Shown here: positions 27,066-36,170 of the stretch, piece by piece
How the letters are laid out: each line of letters begins with the position of its first letter
Numbering within the stretch: position 1 is the stretch's first letter
Source of the DNA: Brenneria izadpanahii
GTDB taxonomy: Bacteria > Pseudomonadota > Gammaproteobacteria > Enterobacterales > Enterobacteriaceae
NCBI RefSeq assembly: GCF_017569925.1
Contig: NZ_CP050854.1
Coordinates: forward strand, 2,418,001 to 2,482,000
Direction: 5' to 3'
DNA: 64,000 bases
Position numbers and translations under genes: made by a program
Notes under the pieces: model-generated
What the model was told of the DNA's origin: nothing
Seen by the model: the letters and a program-made list of their open reading frames with translations, nothing else
The model's database searches: none

Positions 27066-30058
27066 TAATGCTGGCGACGATCACCGATTACAAACAGAAA
27101 ATTACGCTTATTCAGGATAGCGGTATTCAATTTCTGGATTTTGCGTTGAAACCAGAATTATCTACGGACTTTCCTAATAAGTATGTACGAAAAAGCGCCA
27201 ACGGCCCGCTGTTGCGCCTGGTCTATAACGAACAGACCGATAAATATTTGCTTCCGTCCCCGACGGGCGCTGCGCCAGAAGTGGTCAGGCCTGAGTTAAG
27301 CATCCCGCTGGCGCAGTCGCTGACGCTGCTGGAAAAAATCTGGTTGCCGCTGCCCTTTTTCCGTTTTAATCCGCCGCGCACTTTTATGGGCGGGCCGGAT
27401 AACTGGGCGCGGATGCAAATTTTAGCGCTGGATACCCCGGATCAGGACGGCAATACCCATCGAATTTGTCTGGCCTTTGATACCAAGGTTTATCCCGAAG
27501 GACATGAGTATGAATCCCTGGCGCCCAACGTCAATGACATCAAAACCGGCGGCAGCTTCGCGTTGGCCTATCGCAGCGACGAACTGGGCGAGTTTCTTGA
27601 CCTGACCTGGGTGGACGGCTGGCTGCGTGAAGTCTTTACTCAGCAGGCGGTCAGGCTGGAAAAGCGTAGCGCCGGGGAGATCAAGGCCGCGCTGCGGGGA
27701 TTTGAGTATCAGGCTCATTACATGAACTTGCTGGATATGCTGGGCAATCAACTGTCCGTGCCGGAAATACGCATTAATGCCAGTACGCTCCAGGAGCCTG
27801 CCGTCAACGTCGATTTGATACTGGACGTCGGCAACTCACACACTTGCGGTATTCTGGTTGAAGACCATCCTGATGAGAGCAACGGTTTAAAGCAGACTTA
27901 CGAACTGAAATTGCGCGATCTGAGCGAACCGCACTACCTGTATAACGAATTGTTTGAAAGCCGGGTTGAGTTTGCGCAAGCTAAATTCGGCAAGCAAAAT
28001 TTCTCCATTGAAAGCGGCCGCGATGACGCCTTTATCTGGCCTTCGATTGTCCGGGTCGGCCGTGAAGCCAGCCGAATGGCGTTACTGCGTCAGGGTTCCG
28101 ATGGCTCGACCGGTATTTCCAGCCCGCGTCGTTATCTGTGGGATGAAGAGAGCTATGCGCCCGGCTGGCGTTTCAGTCCATCGTCCGAAGTGAATGGTAC
28201 GAGCGAACCGCTGGCGACGGCGATGCCGCTGACTATTCTGCTGGATGACGAAGGGCAGCCGCTGTACAACCAGCCGTTGGAAGATCGTTTACCGGTTTTT
28301 TCCCCGCACTACAGCCGCAGTTCAGTCATGACGTTTATGCTGTCTGAACTGTTGTTGCAGGCGCTGATGCAGATGAACAGCGCCGCCCAGCGTCTGAAAA
28401 TGGTCCATTCCACGGCGCCGCGTCAGCTGCGCAACATCATCCTTACCCTGCCCTCTGCGATGCCGAAGCCAGAGCGCGAGATATTTCGCCGCCGGATGCA
28501 TGAGGCGATTGGTTTGGTCTGGAAATCAATGGGCTGGCATCCGTTAGATGACGATTTCACCACGCCGCAAGACAAACAAAAAAGCAGCGTTCCGGTGCCG
28601 GAAGTCCAAATCGAGTGGGATGAAGCGACCTGCGGACAAATGGTGTATCTGTACAATGAGGCGCAGGTCAATTTTGGCGGGCGCGCCGAAGACTTTTTCG
28701 CCAGCATGGCCCGCCCGGATAAAGAGCTGTCGGAGAATGAGCCCGCCGGAAAAACCCTGCGCATTGCGTCGATTGATATCGGCGGCGGAACAACCGACCT
28801 GGCGATCACGCAATATTTGCTGGATGACGGCATCGGCAATAACGTCAAGATCATTCCGCGTCTGTTGTTCCGCGAGGGGTTCAAGGTAGCGGGCGACGAT
28901 ATCCTGCTGGACGTCATCCAACTATATGTTTTACCGGCGCTACAGGCCGAGTTGAAAACCGCCGGTCTGGCCAACGCCGATGAGCTGATGGCTAAACTGT
29001 TTGGCAACGAAGGACGAATCGACGGACAGTTGACGTTACGCCAGCAGGTCACGTTGCAGATTTTCATCCCGATTGGCCGGTCGATTCTGGAAGCCTATGA
29101 AAGTTTCGATCCGCTGGATATCAGCGCCGAAATTGAATCAACCTTTGGCGAGCTGCTGGCGCAACATCCAACGCCCAAGGTGCTGGAGTACATCAATACC
29201 GAGGTTCTGCGCGAACTGCCGGCCGACAGCAGCCCGTTCGATATTTTACAGGTGCCGCTGATCCTCAAACTAAGCAAACTGCATGGGGAATTTTTATCCA
29301 ACCGGATGAACATCACCCAGAATCTGCGGTTAATGTCCGAGGTTGTCTCGCTCTATTCCTGCGACGTGCTGTTGCTAACCGGACGCCCTTCCCGTTTTCC
29401 TGGCATTCAGGCATTGTTCCGGCATCTACAGCCGCTGCCGATTAACCGTATGCTGTCGCTGGATGGTTATCACACCAACGATTGGTATCCGTTCAATAAG
29501 CGCGGCCGCATTGATAATCCGAAGTCTACCGCCGCGGTTGGCGCCATGCTCTGCCTGTTGGCCCTCGATCTGCGGCTACCGGGGTTCTATTTTAAGGTCG
29601 GCGATTTCCAGCCTTATTCCACCGTGCGCTACCTCGGCATGATGGACGGCAATAACGCGCTAACCACGGACAACGTTTATTACAACGATATCGATCTGGA
29701 CGATCCCGCTTTTGAGCTTAATCCTAACGCCAGTTTCCAAATTCGCGGCTCCCTTTGTTTGGGATTCCGCCAGCTTGATAACGAACGCTGGCCGGCATCG
29801 CCCCTCTATACCCTGTCGATCGTCGATCAGGAATTGGCAAGAAAAGTGGTCGGCGACAGTATCCTGCGCGTCAGGCTGGCCGTGACCAGAGACGATGATC
29901 GGGATAGCCCGGAACGCTTTGAAATAGCCGATGCCGTGCTTGACGACGGCAGCCGCGTGCCTCCTCAACATTTGCGCCTCAAACTGAACACATTAGCCGC
30001 TAACGGCTCAGGAGCAACCCATTATTGGATCGATAGTGGGAGTGTATTTAGAAAATGA
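27062..30058 (+). CDS. srfB: SrfB-like protein with actin/Hsp70-type ATPase motifs
   Basis: 998 aa, full length for the SrfB family. After an N-terminal region of about 250 residues the phosphate-1 loop DVGNSHTCGILV (255-266) and phosphate-2 loop SIDIGGGTTDLAI (about 570-582) are those of the actin/Hsp70/FGGY superfamily, and TGRPSRFPGIQALF (about 775) suits the adenosine motif. So it should bind ATP and change shape. No signal peptide or membrane helix is seen. It overlaps both neighbours by four bases, implying balanced synthesis with SrfA and SrfC. SrfB is listed as a virulence factor family; SrfABC was reported as a toxin in Xenorhabdus, but its role here is unproven. Confidence 0.9.
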   Translation: MIMLATITDYKQKITLIQDSGIQFLDFALKPELSTDFPNKYVRKSANGPLLRLVYNEQTDKYLLPSPTGAAPEVVRPELSIPLAQSLTLLEKIWLPLPFFRFNPPRTFMGGPDNWARMQILALDTPDQDGNTHRICLAFDTKVYPEGHEYESLAPNVNDIKTGGSFALAYRSDELGEFLDLTWVDGWLREVFTQQAVRLEKRSAGEIKAALRGFEYQAHYMNLLDMLGNQLSVPEIRINASTLQEPAVNVDLILDVGNSHTCGILVEDHPDESNGLKQTYELKLRDLSEPHYLYNELFESRVEFAQAKFGKQNFSIESGRDDAFIWPSIVRVGREASRMALLRQGSDGSTGISSPRRYLWDEESYAPGWRFSPSSEVNGTSEPLATAMPLTILLDDEGQPLYNQPLEDRLPVFSPHYSRSSVMTFMLSELLLQALMQMNSAAQRLKMVHSTAPRQLRNIILTLPSAMPKPEREIFRRRMHEAIGLVWKSMGWHPLDDDFTTPQDKQKSSVPVPEVQIEWDEATCGQMVYLYNEAQVNFGGRAEDFFASMARPDKELSENEPAGKTLRIASIDIGGGTTDLAITQYLLDDGIGNNVKIIPRLLFREGFKVAGDDILLDVIQLYVLPALQAELKTAGLANADELMAKLFGNEGRIDGQLTLRQQVTLQIFIPIGRSILEAYESFDPLDISAEIESTFGELLAQHPTPKVLEYINTEVLRELPADSSPFDILQVPLILKLSKLHGEFLSNRMNITQNLRLMSEVVSLYSCDVLLLTGRPSRFPGIQALFRHLQPLPINRMLSLDGYHTNDWYPFNKRGRIDNPKSTAAVGAMLCLLALDLRLPGFYFKVGDFQPYSTVRYLGMMDGNNALTTDNVYYNDIDLDDPAFELNPNASFQIRGSLCLGFRQLDNERWPASPLYTLSIVDQELARKVVGDSILRVRLAVTRDDDRDSPERFEIADAVLDDGSRVPPQHLRLKLNTLAANGSGATHYWIDSGSVFRK

Positions 30059-32523
30059 AACCATTAACGCCAAAACAACTGTCAAGCCGACTCAATAGCC
30101 AGCTACAGGCCGTAGCGCAAGGCGTTGATCGGGCGATAGACTGGATCGAAAACACCCGGCAAAATGCGCCGCGGCTGGATATTGAGGCCGACAGGCTGAT
30201 TGTTAAACTTCGCCGCAATCGCAACAAGGCAAAACACCTGTCCGATGTGGCGTTGAAAGATATCGCCATTGGTTTCTTTGGCCTGGCGCAGGCGGGGAAA
30301 TCTTACTTAATCTCATCATTGGCCGGCGGTGAAAACGGTAAGCTGGAAACGTTTTTTGAAGGACAACAAATTGATTTTCTTACCCATATCAATCCAACCA
30401 ACCAGCCTGCCGCGTTGGTCACCCGTTTCAGCCGCCAGTCGGGGGTAAAAAACCAATCCTTCCCTGTTCAGCTGTTGCTGCTCAGTGAGGCGGATATCGG
30501 CAAAATTATCGCCAATGCTTTTCTATACGATCTCAATCAGGAAAACGCGTTCGAGGAATTGGACGAGCAGCTCATTGATGAACATCTGAGAACATTGCTG
30601 ATGCATCGTCAGCCGGAACCGGTCGACGGCATGACTTCTGATGAAGTCGTCGCCCTGTGGGATTATCTGGCTCGCCATGATGCAAAGCGGCAAAAACAAT
30701 TGGAGACGCATTTCTGGCCTGTAGCGGTAGAACTGGCGCCATACCTCGGCGTTGACGATCGTGCGCAGCTGTTCTCGGTGCTCTGGGGCAATAATCATGC
30801 GCTGACGGCGGCTTACCGTCAGTTTTCCCATACGTTGCAACACCTCTCCGGCGCGCATAAGGTATTGGCTCCGCTTCGGGTATTAGTCGATGAGGCGCTG
30901 CATCCCGTAAATAGCATCATTCACGGCGCCGCGTTGGCGCGTATGAATTCGGCTTACGATCCCGGCGTTTTGGTTCGCCCGATATTGAATAGCCGGGCGG
31001 GCAAAGCGGTCGAGCTTTCGCAGGCTGAATTGGCTATGCTGACCGCTGAACTGCTGATCCCTTTGCATTCCCCGCCTCGTGAAACTTTGTTTGAACAGGT
31101 CGATATCCTGGATTTCCCCGGTTTCGGCGACCCGTCGGAAGAGGACGGCGAGCAAACGGAAGGACAAGTAAAAAACGAGACGCATCCCCTGGCGCGCACG
31201 CTGTTGCGGGCCAAGCGCGCTTATCTGCTTGAGCGCTATACCGATAATCAGGAAATGAATCTGCTGATGGTATGCACCGCCGCCGGCAAGCGCTCTGATG
31301 TAAAAGTCGTAGGTAAGGCGCTGGATCACTGGGTTAAACAAATGCAGGGAGAGAATGCCCAGATCCGCAGCCGCCGTAAACCAGGGCTTATCTGGGCGGT
31401 CACCAAGTTTGATCGGCGCATCACCCACGGGCAAAACCATGACGCGGCGGTACAACGTTATGTCGGTAATCCTGGCGATGCCTGGGGGACGATGCTGGCA
31501 ATGGACAAACGGGGCGTCAGCCGGATGGCGGCCTGGCTGGGAACGGAAGTGCACCGTGAAGTGAAACTGGGCCGTATCAATGAACAGCTCAACGAAATAC
31601 AGCGGGAGATGGGCGATAATCTGCTGGGAAGTTGGTATCAGCCGACGGAGACCGACGACCCGGCTAAAAAACAGCAAATCGCCGAAACGCTGCTCAAGTC
31701 GTTACAAACCCGCACCGGCGTGCATGGCGAATTGCTGGAGCGCCTGTTGCCTTCACGCGATGAACTGTGGCGCCTCTATCTGCAACAGCAGGGACAACCG
31801 GGGTTCGGCAACTACCATCAGGAAGCGGAGGAACTCAGCGTACCGCTAACGGGGAACGATCCCTTTGGCATCGGGATCGAAATCGATCTATTTGCCGATG
31901 AACCCATCGACGTGGATCAACCCGTTTCTCCCGTCCAGGAGATGGATCATGGTTACGAGGCGGAGTATGCGCACAATGTTTATCGGTATTGGATAAACCA
32001 TTTACGCAGTCTGCCGGAAAACGGCCCGCTGGTGGAGCTGTTGGGCGTAACCAAAGCCACCATAGAGATGCTGGTGGAAGAGCTAATCACCGCGAGCATT
32101 CGCATGGGTATCGAAGATGCGCTGATCGCTATGCTGGTGGATGCGGAACAGCTGGGCGTGCATCGTGAAAGTAAGGCTGACCGCCAGGTTTCCCGTGTTC
32201 TCACCGTATTGGGTGACTTCGTCGCCTGGCTGGGGTTCCAGCAGATGGATGAGACGCTGCGCCCCGCCAGCCGTATCAATCGCGGCCATAAAATTTTCGC
32301 CAAGCCGGAAAAGCAGGCGGTGAGTTGGGGAGCGTCGCAGCGCCTGACCAAGATTTCATTAACGCCAACCAACAATACGGCCTTTTATATCTATGACTGG
32401 CTGGTCGGCCTTAATGAGATGATTATTCAAAACACGGGATATTCCGCCGGACGCGAAGTCAGTGCGGAACAGCGTGAGCAGTTAGGCGCTATCTTGAGTT
32501 TGATCAAGCCCGACGCGAAGTAA
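30055..32523 (+). CDS. srfC: SrfC-like large GTPase (dynamin-like)
   Basis: 822 aa. G1/P-loop GLAQAGKS is at residues 76-83, G3 DFPGFGD at 353-359 and G4 TKFD at 450-453; the wide spacing between G1 and G3 is an insertion, as in several bacterial dynamin-like or virulence GTPases. The second half is helical and may assemble or contact SrfB. The sequence fits the SrfC (putative virulence factor) family. It is the last gene of the coupled srfABC operon; a GC hairpin follows. Family membership and motifs are seen directly; membrane remodelling or chaperone-like work with SrfB is inference. Confidence 0.88.
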   Translation: MKPLTPKQLSSRLNSQLQAVAQGVDRAIDWIENTRQNAPRLDIEADRLIVKLRRNRNKAKHLSDVALKDIAIGFFGLAQAGKSYLISSLAGGENGKLETFFEGQQIDFLTHINPTNQPAALVTRFSRQSGVKNQSFPVQLLLLSEADIGKIIANAFLYDLNQENAFEELDEQLIDEHLRTLLMHRQPEPVDGMTSDEVVALWDYLARHDAKRQKQLETHFWPVAVELAPYLGVDDRAQLFSVLWGNNHALTAAYRQFSHTLQHLSGAHKVLAPLRVLVDEALHPVNSIIHGAALARMNSAYDPGVLVRPILNSRAGKAVELSQAELAMLTAELLIPLHSPPRETLFEQVDILDFPGFGDPSEEDGEQTEGQVKNETHPLARTLLRAKRAYLLERYTDNQEMNLLMVCTAAGKRSDVKVVGKALDHWVKQMQGENAQIRSRRKPGLIWAVTKFDRRITHGQNHDAAVQRYVGNPGDAWGTMLAMDKRGVSRMAAWLGTEVHREVKLGRINEQLNEIQREMGDNLLGSWYQPTETDDPAKKQQIAETLLKSLQTRTGVHGELLERLLPSRDELWRLYLQQQGQPGFGNYHQEAEELSVPLTGNDPFGIGIEIDLFADEPIDVDQPVSPVQEMDHGYEAEYAHNVYRYWINHLRSLPENGPLVELLGVTKATIEMLVEELITASIRMGIEDALIAMLVDAEQLGVHRESKADRQVSRVLTVLGDFVAWLGFQQMDETLRPASRINRGHKIFAKPEKQAVSWGASQRLTKISLTPTNNTAFYIYDWLVGLNEMIIQNTGYSAGREVSAEQREQLGAILSLIKPDAK

Positions 32524-32533
32524 TCTTTTGATT

Positions 32534-32554
32534 ATCCCCGGTTAAACCGGGGAT
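32534..32554 (+). terminator. Hairpin after srfC
   Basis: ATCCCCGGTTAAACCGGGGAT is a near-perfect palindrome 10 bases after the srfC stop, with a T-rich stretch (TCTTGTTTT) a little further on. A probable operon terminator. Confidence 0.65.
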
Positions 32555-32710
32555 ATCGTCCTCTTGTTTTATCCGCCAGCGGCCGTCAATTCATGCCGGT
32601 GGCATCGCGCCATTATCCATTCAGAAGACTGCTGACAGAAACTGACAGCGGCGCCCGTTACGCTTTGGTCTCCGGTAGTTCATAAGATATGACCAGAGAA
32701 GGATATTCCA

Positions 32711-33298
32711 ATGACCAAAGCCATCACTATCATCACCGAAAACTTTTCCGACTGGGAAACGGCGCTGATAAATTCCACATGCCGGGCCTATTACGGTTTC
32801 GATACACAGTTCGCCTCCCCCAGCGGCGCTTCGGTTAGCTCTTCCGGCGGCATGACGGTGACTCCCCATATGGCGATTGAAAATATTCGGCTTGATGATC
32901 TTGACCTGTTAATCATCTGCGGGGGTACCATCTGGCGGACCAGCCATGCGCCAAATATCAATATGTTGGTTGCTGAAGCGCATGATAAGGGCATCGCCGT
33001 TGCCGGCATTTGTGATGGCACCAGAGTGTTGGCGCAAGCGGGCGTGCTTGACGATCTCCGCCACACCTCCAATTCGGCAGAAAACCTGTCGCAGCTGAAT
33101 TATGGCGGAGCCGCGTATTATCAGGATGTCCCTTATGCCGTAGCCGATCGTCATGTCGTCACCGCTCCCGGCTCTGCCCCGGTTAGCTTCATGGCGGAAA
33201 TTATGGGGGTGTTAGGGATAAGGGATGAAAAACTCAATGCTTATTTGGCGATGCACGCGGCTGAACACAGCAAACCCGCGGGGAATATCATTAGCTAA
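32711..33298 (+). CDS. DJ-1/PfpI family protein (class I glutamine amidotransferase fold)
   Basis: 195 aa. The nucleophile elbow is AGICDGTRVLAQAGVLD (Cys about 102), with an upstream CGGTIWR motif, as in the DJ-1/PfpI superfamily. Members include chaperone/deglycase-like, protease and isonitrile hydratase proteins; which applies is not readable. An AGAAGGA site (32696-32702) precedes the ATG. It is transcribed alone, with a hairpin at 33310-33333. Confidence 0.85.
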   Translation: MTKAITIITENFSDWETALINSTCRAYYGFDTQFASPSGASVSSSGGMTVTPHMAIENIRLDDLDLLIICGGTIWRTSHAPNINMLVAEAHDKGIAVAGICDGTRVLAQAGVLDDLRHTSNSAENLSQLNYGGAAYYQDVPYAVADRHVVTAPGSAPVSFMAEIMGVLGIRDEKLNAYLAMHAAEHSKPAGNIIS

Positions 33299-33309
33299 AG
33301 AGAACCCCA

Positions 33310-33333
33310 TGCCGTATCAAAAGCGATACGGCA
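33310..33333 (+). terminator. Hairpin after the DJ-1/PfpI gene
   Basis: TGCCGTATC and GATACGGCA form a 9-bp stem 12 bases after the stop codon. There is no strong T run after it, so termination efficiency is uncertain. Confidence 0.6.
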
Positions 33334-33460
33334 ATCATTATATCGCAGCCCAATTCCATTGCCTGAATAAGGCAGTATGCAAATAACAAAATATCAGTGT
33401 GATTTAGCTTACGTTTTTTCAGATTGAAATCGTGATGTCTTGCTATTTTCACCCGTCATC

Positions 33461-33478
33461 TTGTGATATTAATCACAA
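33461..33478. promoter_or_regulatory. CRP-type palindrome upstream of ogt
   Basis: TTGTGATATTAATCACAA contains both halves of the CRP consensus, TGTGA-N6-TCACA, without mismatch. It ends 74 bases before the ogt start, a workable distance for a class I or II activator or for a repressing site depending on the promoter. Confidence 0.75.
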
Positions 33479-33551
33479 TATTTTCCCCGGTAGTTTACTG
33501 CTATGACGATTCGCTAATACAGTCAGTGAGATAAATCAGTAAGGAATGATT

Positions 33552-34085
33552 ATGCAGGTTTTTTTGCTGGATGCGCTGCCAACCCCGCTAGGGGAATTAA
33601 TGATTGTTGCGGATGAAAATAATTGCCTGCGGGCGGTAGAATGGCGTGAATATGAAGAAAAGTTATATCGTTCGCTTAATAGCAGTTACAAGAATGATCC
33701 CTTTAGGTTACGGCCTTGCCATAACCCCGGCGGATTGACGGATGTTCTACAGCGTTATTTCGCCGGCGATTTAACAATTATTGAAACAATAGCGGTCGCT
33801 TCGGTTGGAACCGCATTTCAGCAACAGGTATGGCGCGAATTACGCCGGATTCCCTGTGGGGAAATAATAACTTATGGTGAGCTGGCCGCCCGGCTCGGTC
33901 GCCCTTCCGCTGCCCGCGCGGTGGGAATGGCCAATGGCTCAAACCCAATTAGTATTGTCGTTCCCTGTCATCGGGTTATCGGCGCGAACGGCGCATTAAC
34001 CGGTTATGCCGGCGGCGTTCATCGTAAGCAATGGTTGCTAACGCATGAAGGGTATTTCCCACAGCAGAATATATTGGCGTTATGA
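33552..34085 (+). CDS. ogt: Methylated-DNA-protein-cysteine methyltransferase Ogt
   Basis: 177 aa from the ATG at 33552; an ATG at 33546 directly abuts the AAGGA site, so the second is preferred. The active-site motif IVVPCHRVIG (Cys about 137) and GRPSAARAVGMANGSNPIS before it are complete. Ogt removes methyl groups from O6-methylguanine and O4-methylthymine by transferring them to its own cysteine, which inactivates it. It precedes fnr, as in E. coli. A perfect CRP-type site lies upstream. Confidence 0.95.
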   Translation: MQVFLLDALPTPLGELMIVADENNCLRAVEWREYEEKLYRSLNSSYKNDPFRLRPCHNPGGLTDVLQRYFAGDLTIIETIAVASVGTAFQQQVWRELRRIPCGEIITYGELAARLGRPSAARAVGMANGSNPISIVVPCHRVIGANGALTGYAGGVHRKQWLLTHEGYFPQQNILAL

Positions 34086-34220
34086 AAGGTATTTCTCCGA
34101 CAACGGCCTGATCGCTAAAGTATATTTGGCCTTATATCGGGTGAAATTATCTTAGTTCGCTATATATTGGCATCTTGAAGAGACTATCGGACTTATCAGC
34201 GGCGATAAAAGCTGTTAAAA

Positions 34221-34234
34221 TTGACCAATATCAA
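34221..34234. promoter_or_regulatory. FNR box in the fnr promoter
   Basis: TTGACCAATATCAA matches the FNR consensus TTGAT-N4-ATCAA with one difference and lies 20 bases before the fnr start. E. coli fnr has a comparable site and represses itself without oxygen, so the same is likely here. Confidence 0.85.
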
Positions 34235-34254
34235 TTATCGCCTGAGCAAAGTCT

Positions 34255-35006
34255 ATGATCCCGGAAAAGCGAATTATCCGCCGCATCCAGTCTGGCGGTT
34301 GTGCGATCCACTGTCAGGATTGCAGTATCAGTCAACTATGCATTCCATTTACCTTAAATGAGCACGAGCTCGACCAGCTCGATAATATCATTGAAAGGAA
34401 AAAGCCTATCCAGAAAGGACAAGCTCTCTTCAAAGCTGGCGATGAGTTAAAATCTTTATACGCTATCCGTTCGGGTACGATTAAGAGCTACACAATCACC
34501 GAACAAGGTGATGAACAAATTACCGGTTTTCATCTGGCTGGCGATCTGGTCGGTTTTGATGCCATCGGTAATGCGCAGCACCCTAGCTTCGCGCAAGCGT
34601 TAGAGACGTCAATGGTATGCGAAATTCCATTTGAAACGCTGGATGATCTCTCAGGGAAAATGCCCAACCTGCGTCAGCAGATGATGCGTTTGATGAGCGG
34701 CGAGATTCGCGGCGACCAGGATATGATCCTGCTGCTGTCGAAGAAGAATGCCGAAGAACGTCTGGCGGCCTTCATCTATAACCTGTCCCGCCGGTTTGCC
34801 GAACGCGGGTTCTCCCCCGCGAGTTTCGCCTGACCATGACCCGCGGCGATATCGGCAACTATCTGGGGCTAACCGTTGAAACCATCAGCCGTTTGCTCGG
34901 CCGTTTTCAAAAAAGCGAGATTCTTGCGGTAAAGGGCAAATACATCACTATTGAGAATCTTGGCGCGCTCTCCGAGCTTGCCGGCTCCTCGCCTAATCGC
35001 GCCTAA
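34255..35006 (+). pseudogene. fnr: FNR, anaerobic global regulator, frame broken by one base
   Basis: The sequence follows E. coli FNR almost residue by residue: cysteines at [14 protein letters not shown] (cluster ligands 20, 23, 29) and SMVCEIP (122), the cyclic-nucleotide-type barrel and the dimer helix. At a run of five C (34814-34818) the frame slips and stops at 34833 with SPASFA. One more C gives [32 protein letters not shown], the DNA-binding helix-turn-helix, ending at 35006 as a 250-aa protein, the E. coli length. As read, FNR would lack its DNA-binding domain. The perfect conservation after the break argues for a sequencing error. An FNR box lies in its own promoter. Confidence 0.93.
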
Positions 35007-35130
35007 TCCCTTGCCGGACCTATAAATATCCTATTTTATTGATCCGGCTTGCATCATCTGTTGTTCAAAACGACGCCCTTAGGGTACTCTTAATTTACAG
35101 ACTGTGAACTAACAGCTGTTTGGAGGACCT

Positions 35131-36090
35131 ATGGCAAAGTATCAGAACTTACTTGTAGCTATTGACCCGAATCAGGATGACCAACCAGCGCTTCGGCGGG
35201 CGGTTTATTTGGTTCAGCGACTTGGCGGCCGTATTAAGGCGTTTCTGCCTATTTATGATTTTTCGTATGAAATGACCACCCTGCTGTCTCCGGATGAACG
35301 GACGGAAATGCGACAAGGCGTGATTCAGCAACGCACCGAGTGGATTAAGGAGCAATGCAAATATTATCTTGATGCAGGCGTACCGATAGAAATCAAAGTG
35401 GTCTGGCACAATAAGCCATTTGAAGCCATCATCCAGGAGGTCATTGCCGGACAGCACGACCTGTTACTGAAAATGGCGCATCAGCACGATCGGTTGGAAG
35501 CGGTTATTTTCACTCCCACCGACTGGCAGCTATTGCGTAAATGCCCATGCCCCGTCTGGATGGTTAAAGATCAGCCCTGGCCGGAAATTAGCCGTGCGCT
35601 GGTTGCCGTCAACCTTTCCAGTGAAGACCCCTATCACGATCCTCTTAATATTAAGCTGGTATCAGAAACGCTGGAACTGGCTAAACAGGTTAATGAAACG
35701 GAAGTTCACCTCGTCGGCGCCTATCCCGTCACGCCGATTAATATCGCCATCGAACTGCCTGATTTTGACCCCAGCGTCTACAATGACGCGATTCGCGGTC
35801 AGCACCTTATCGCCATGAAGGCATTACGTCAGAAGTTCAACCTGGATGAACGGGTGACGCATGTGGAAAAAGGATTGCCCGAAGAGGTGATCCCCGATCT
35901 GGCGGAGCATTTACAGGCTGGCGTAGTGGTTCTGGGCTCGCTGGGGCGAACCGGGCTTTCTGCGGCGTTTATCGGCAACACGGTGGAACATGTTATCGAC
36001 CATCTGAAGTGCGATCTGCTGGCGATTAAACCTGATGATTTCGTCAGCCCCGTCACGCAGGAAGGTGAAGCCGAAGAGGATAAAAGTTAG
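35131..36090 (+). CDS. uspE: Universal stress protein E (tandem USP domains)
   Basis: 319 aa with two USP domains (about 1-150 and 155-305). [24 protein letters not shown] opens domain 1; [33 protein letters not shown] closes domain 2 and carries the G-2x-G-9x-G(S/T)-like loop. UspE is cytoplasmic and linked to adhesion, motility and DNA-damage resistance in E. coli. It follows fnr as in E. coli, with a TGGAGGA ribosome site. A strong bidirectional terminator follows. Confidence 0.95.
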   Translation: MAKYQNLLVAIDPNQDDQPALRRAVYLVQRLGGRIKAFLPIYDFSYEMTTLLSPDERTEMRQGVIQQRTEWIKEQCKYYLDAGVPIEIKVVWHNKPFEAIIQEVIAGQHDLLLKMAHQHDRLEAVIFTPTDWQLLRKCPCPVWMVKDQPWPEISRALVAVNLSSEDPYHDPLNIKLVSETLELAKQVNETEVHLVGAYPVTPINIAIELPDFDPSVYNDAIRGQHLIAMKALRQKFNLDERVTHVEKGLPEEVIPDLAEHLQAGVVVLGSLGRTGLSAAFIGNTVEHVIDHLKCDLLAIKPDDFVSPVTQEGEAEEDKS

Positions 36091-36119
36091 TATAGATTTA
36101 CATCAATAGCGGGCATAAG

Positions 36120-36147
36120 AAAGGGGCGATAATTATCGCCCCTTTTT
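36120..36147. terminator. Bidirectional terminator between uspE and pntB
   Basis: AAAGGGGCGAT and ATCGCCCCTTT form a perfect 11-bp stem with a T run on both strands, between two genes that converge. Confidence 0.93.
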
Positions 36148-36170
36148 CGTCAGCCTATTCCCGGTAGGGA

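Noticed and set aside
30055..32523. srfABC as a phage-defence operon
   Set aside because: Dynamin-like GTPases and actin-fold ATPases do occur in defence, but no defence neighbour or effector domain is seen; kept only as one test to make.
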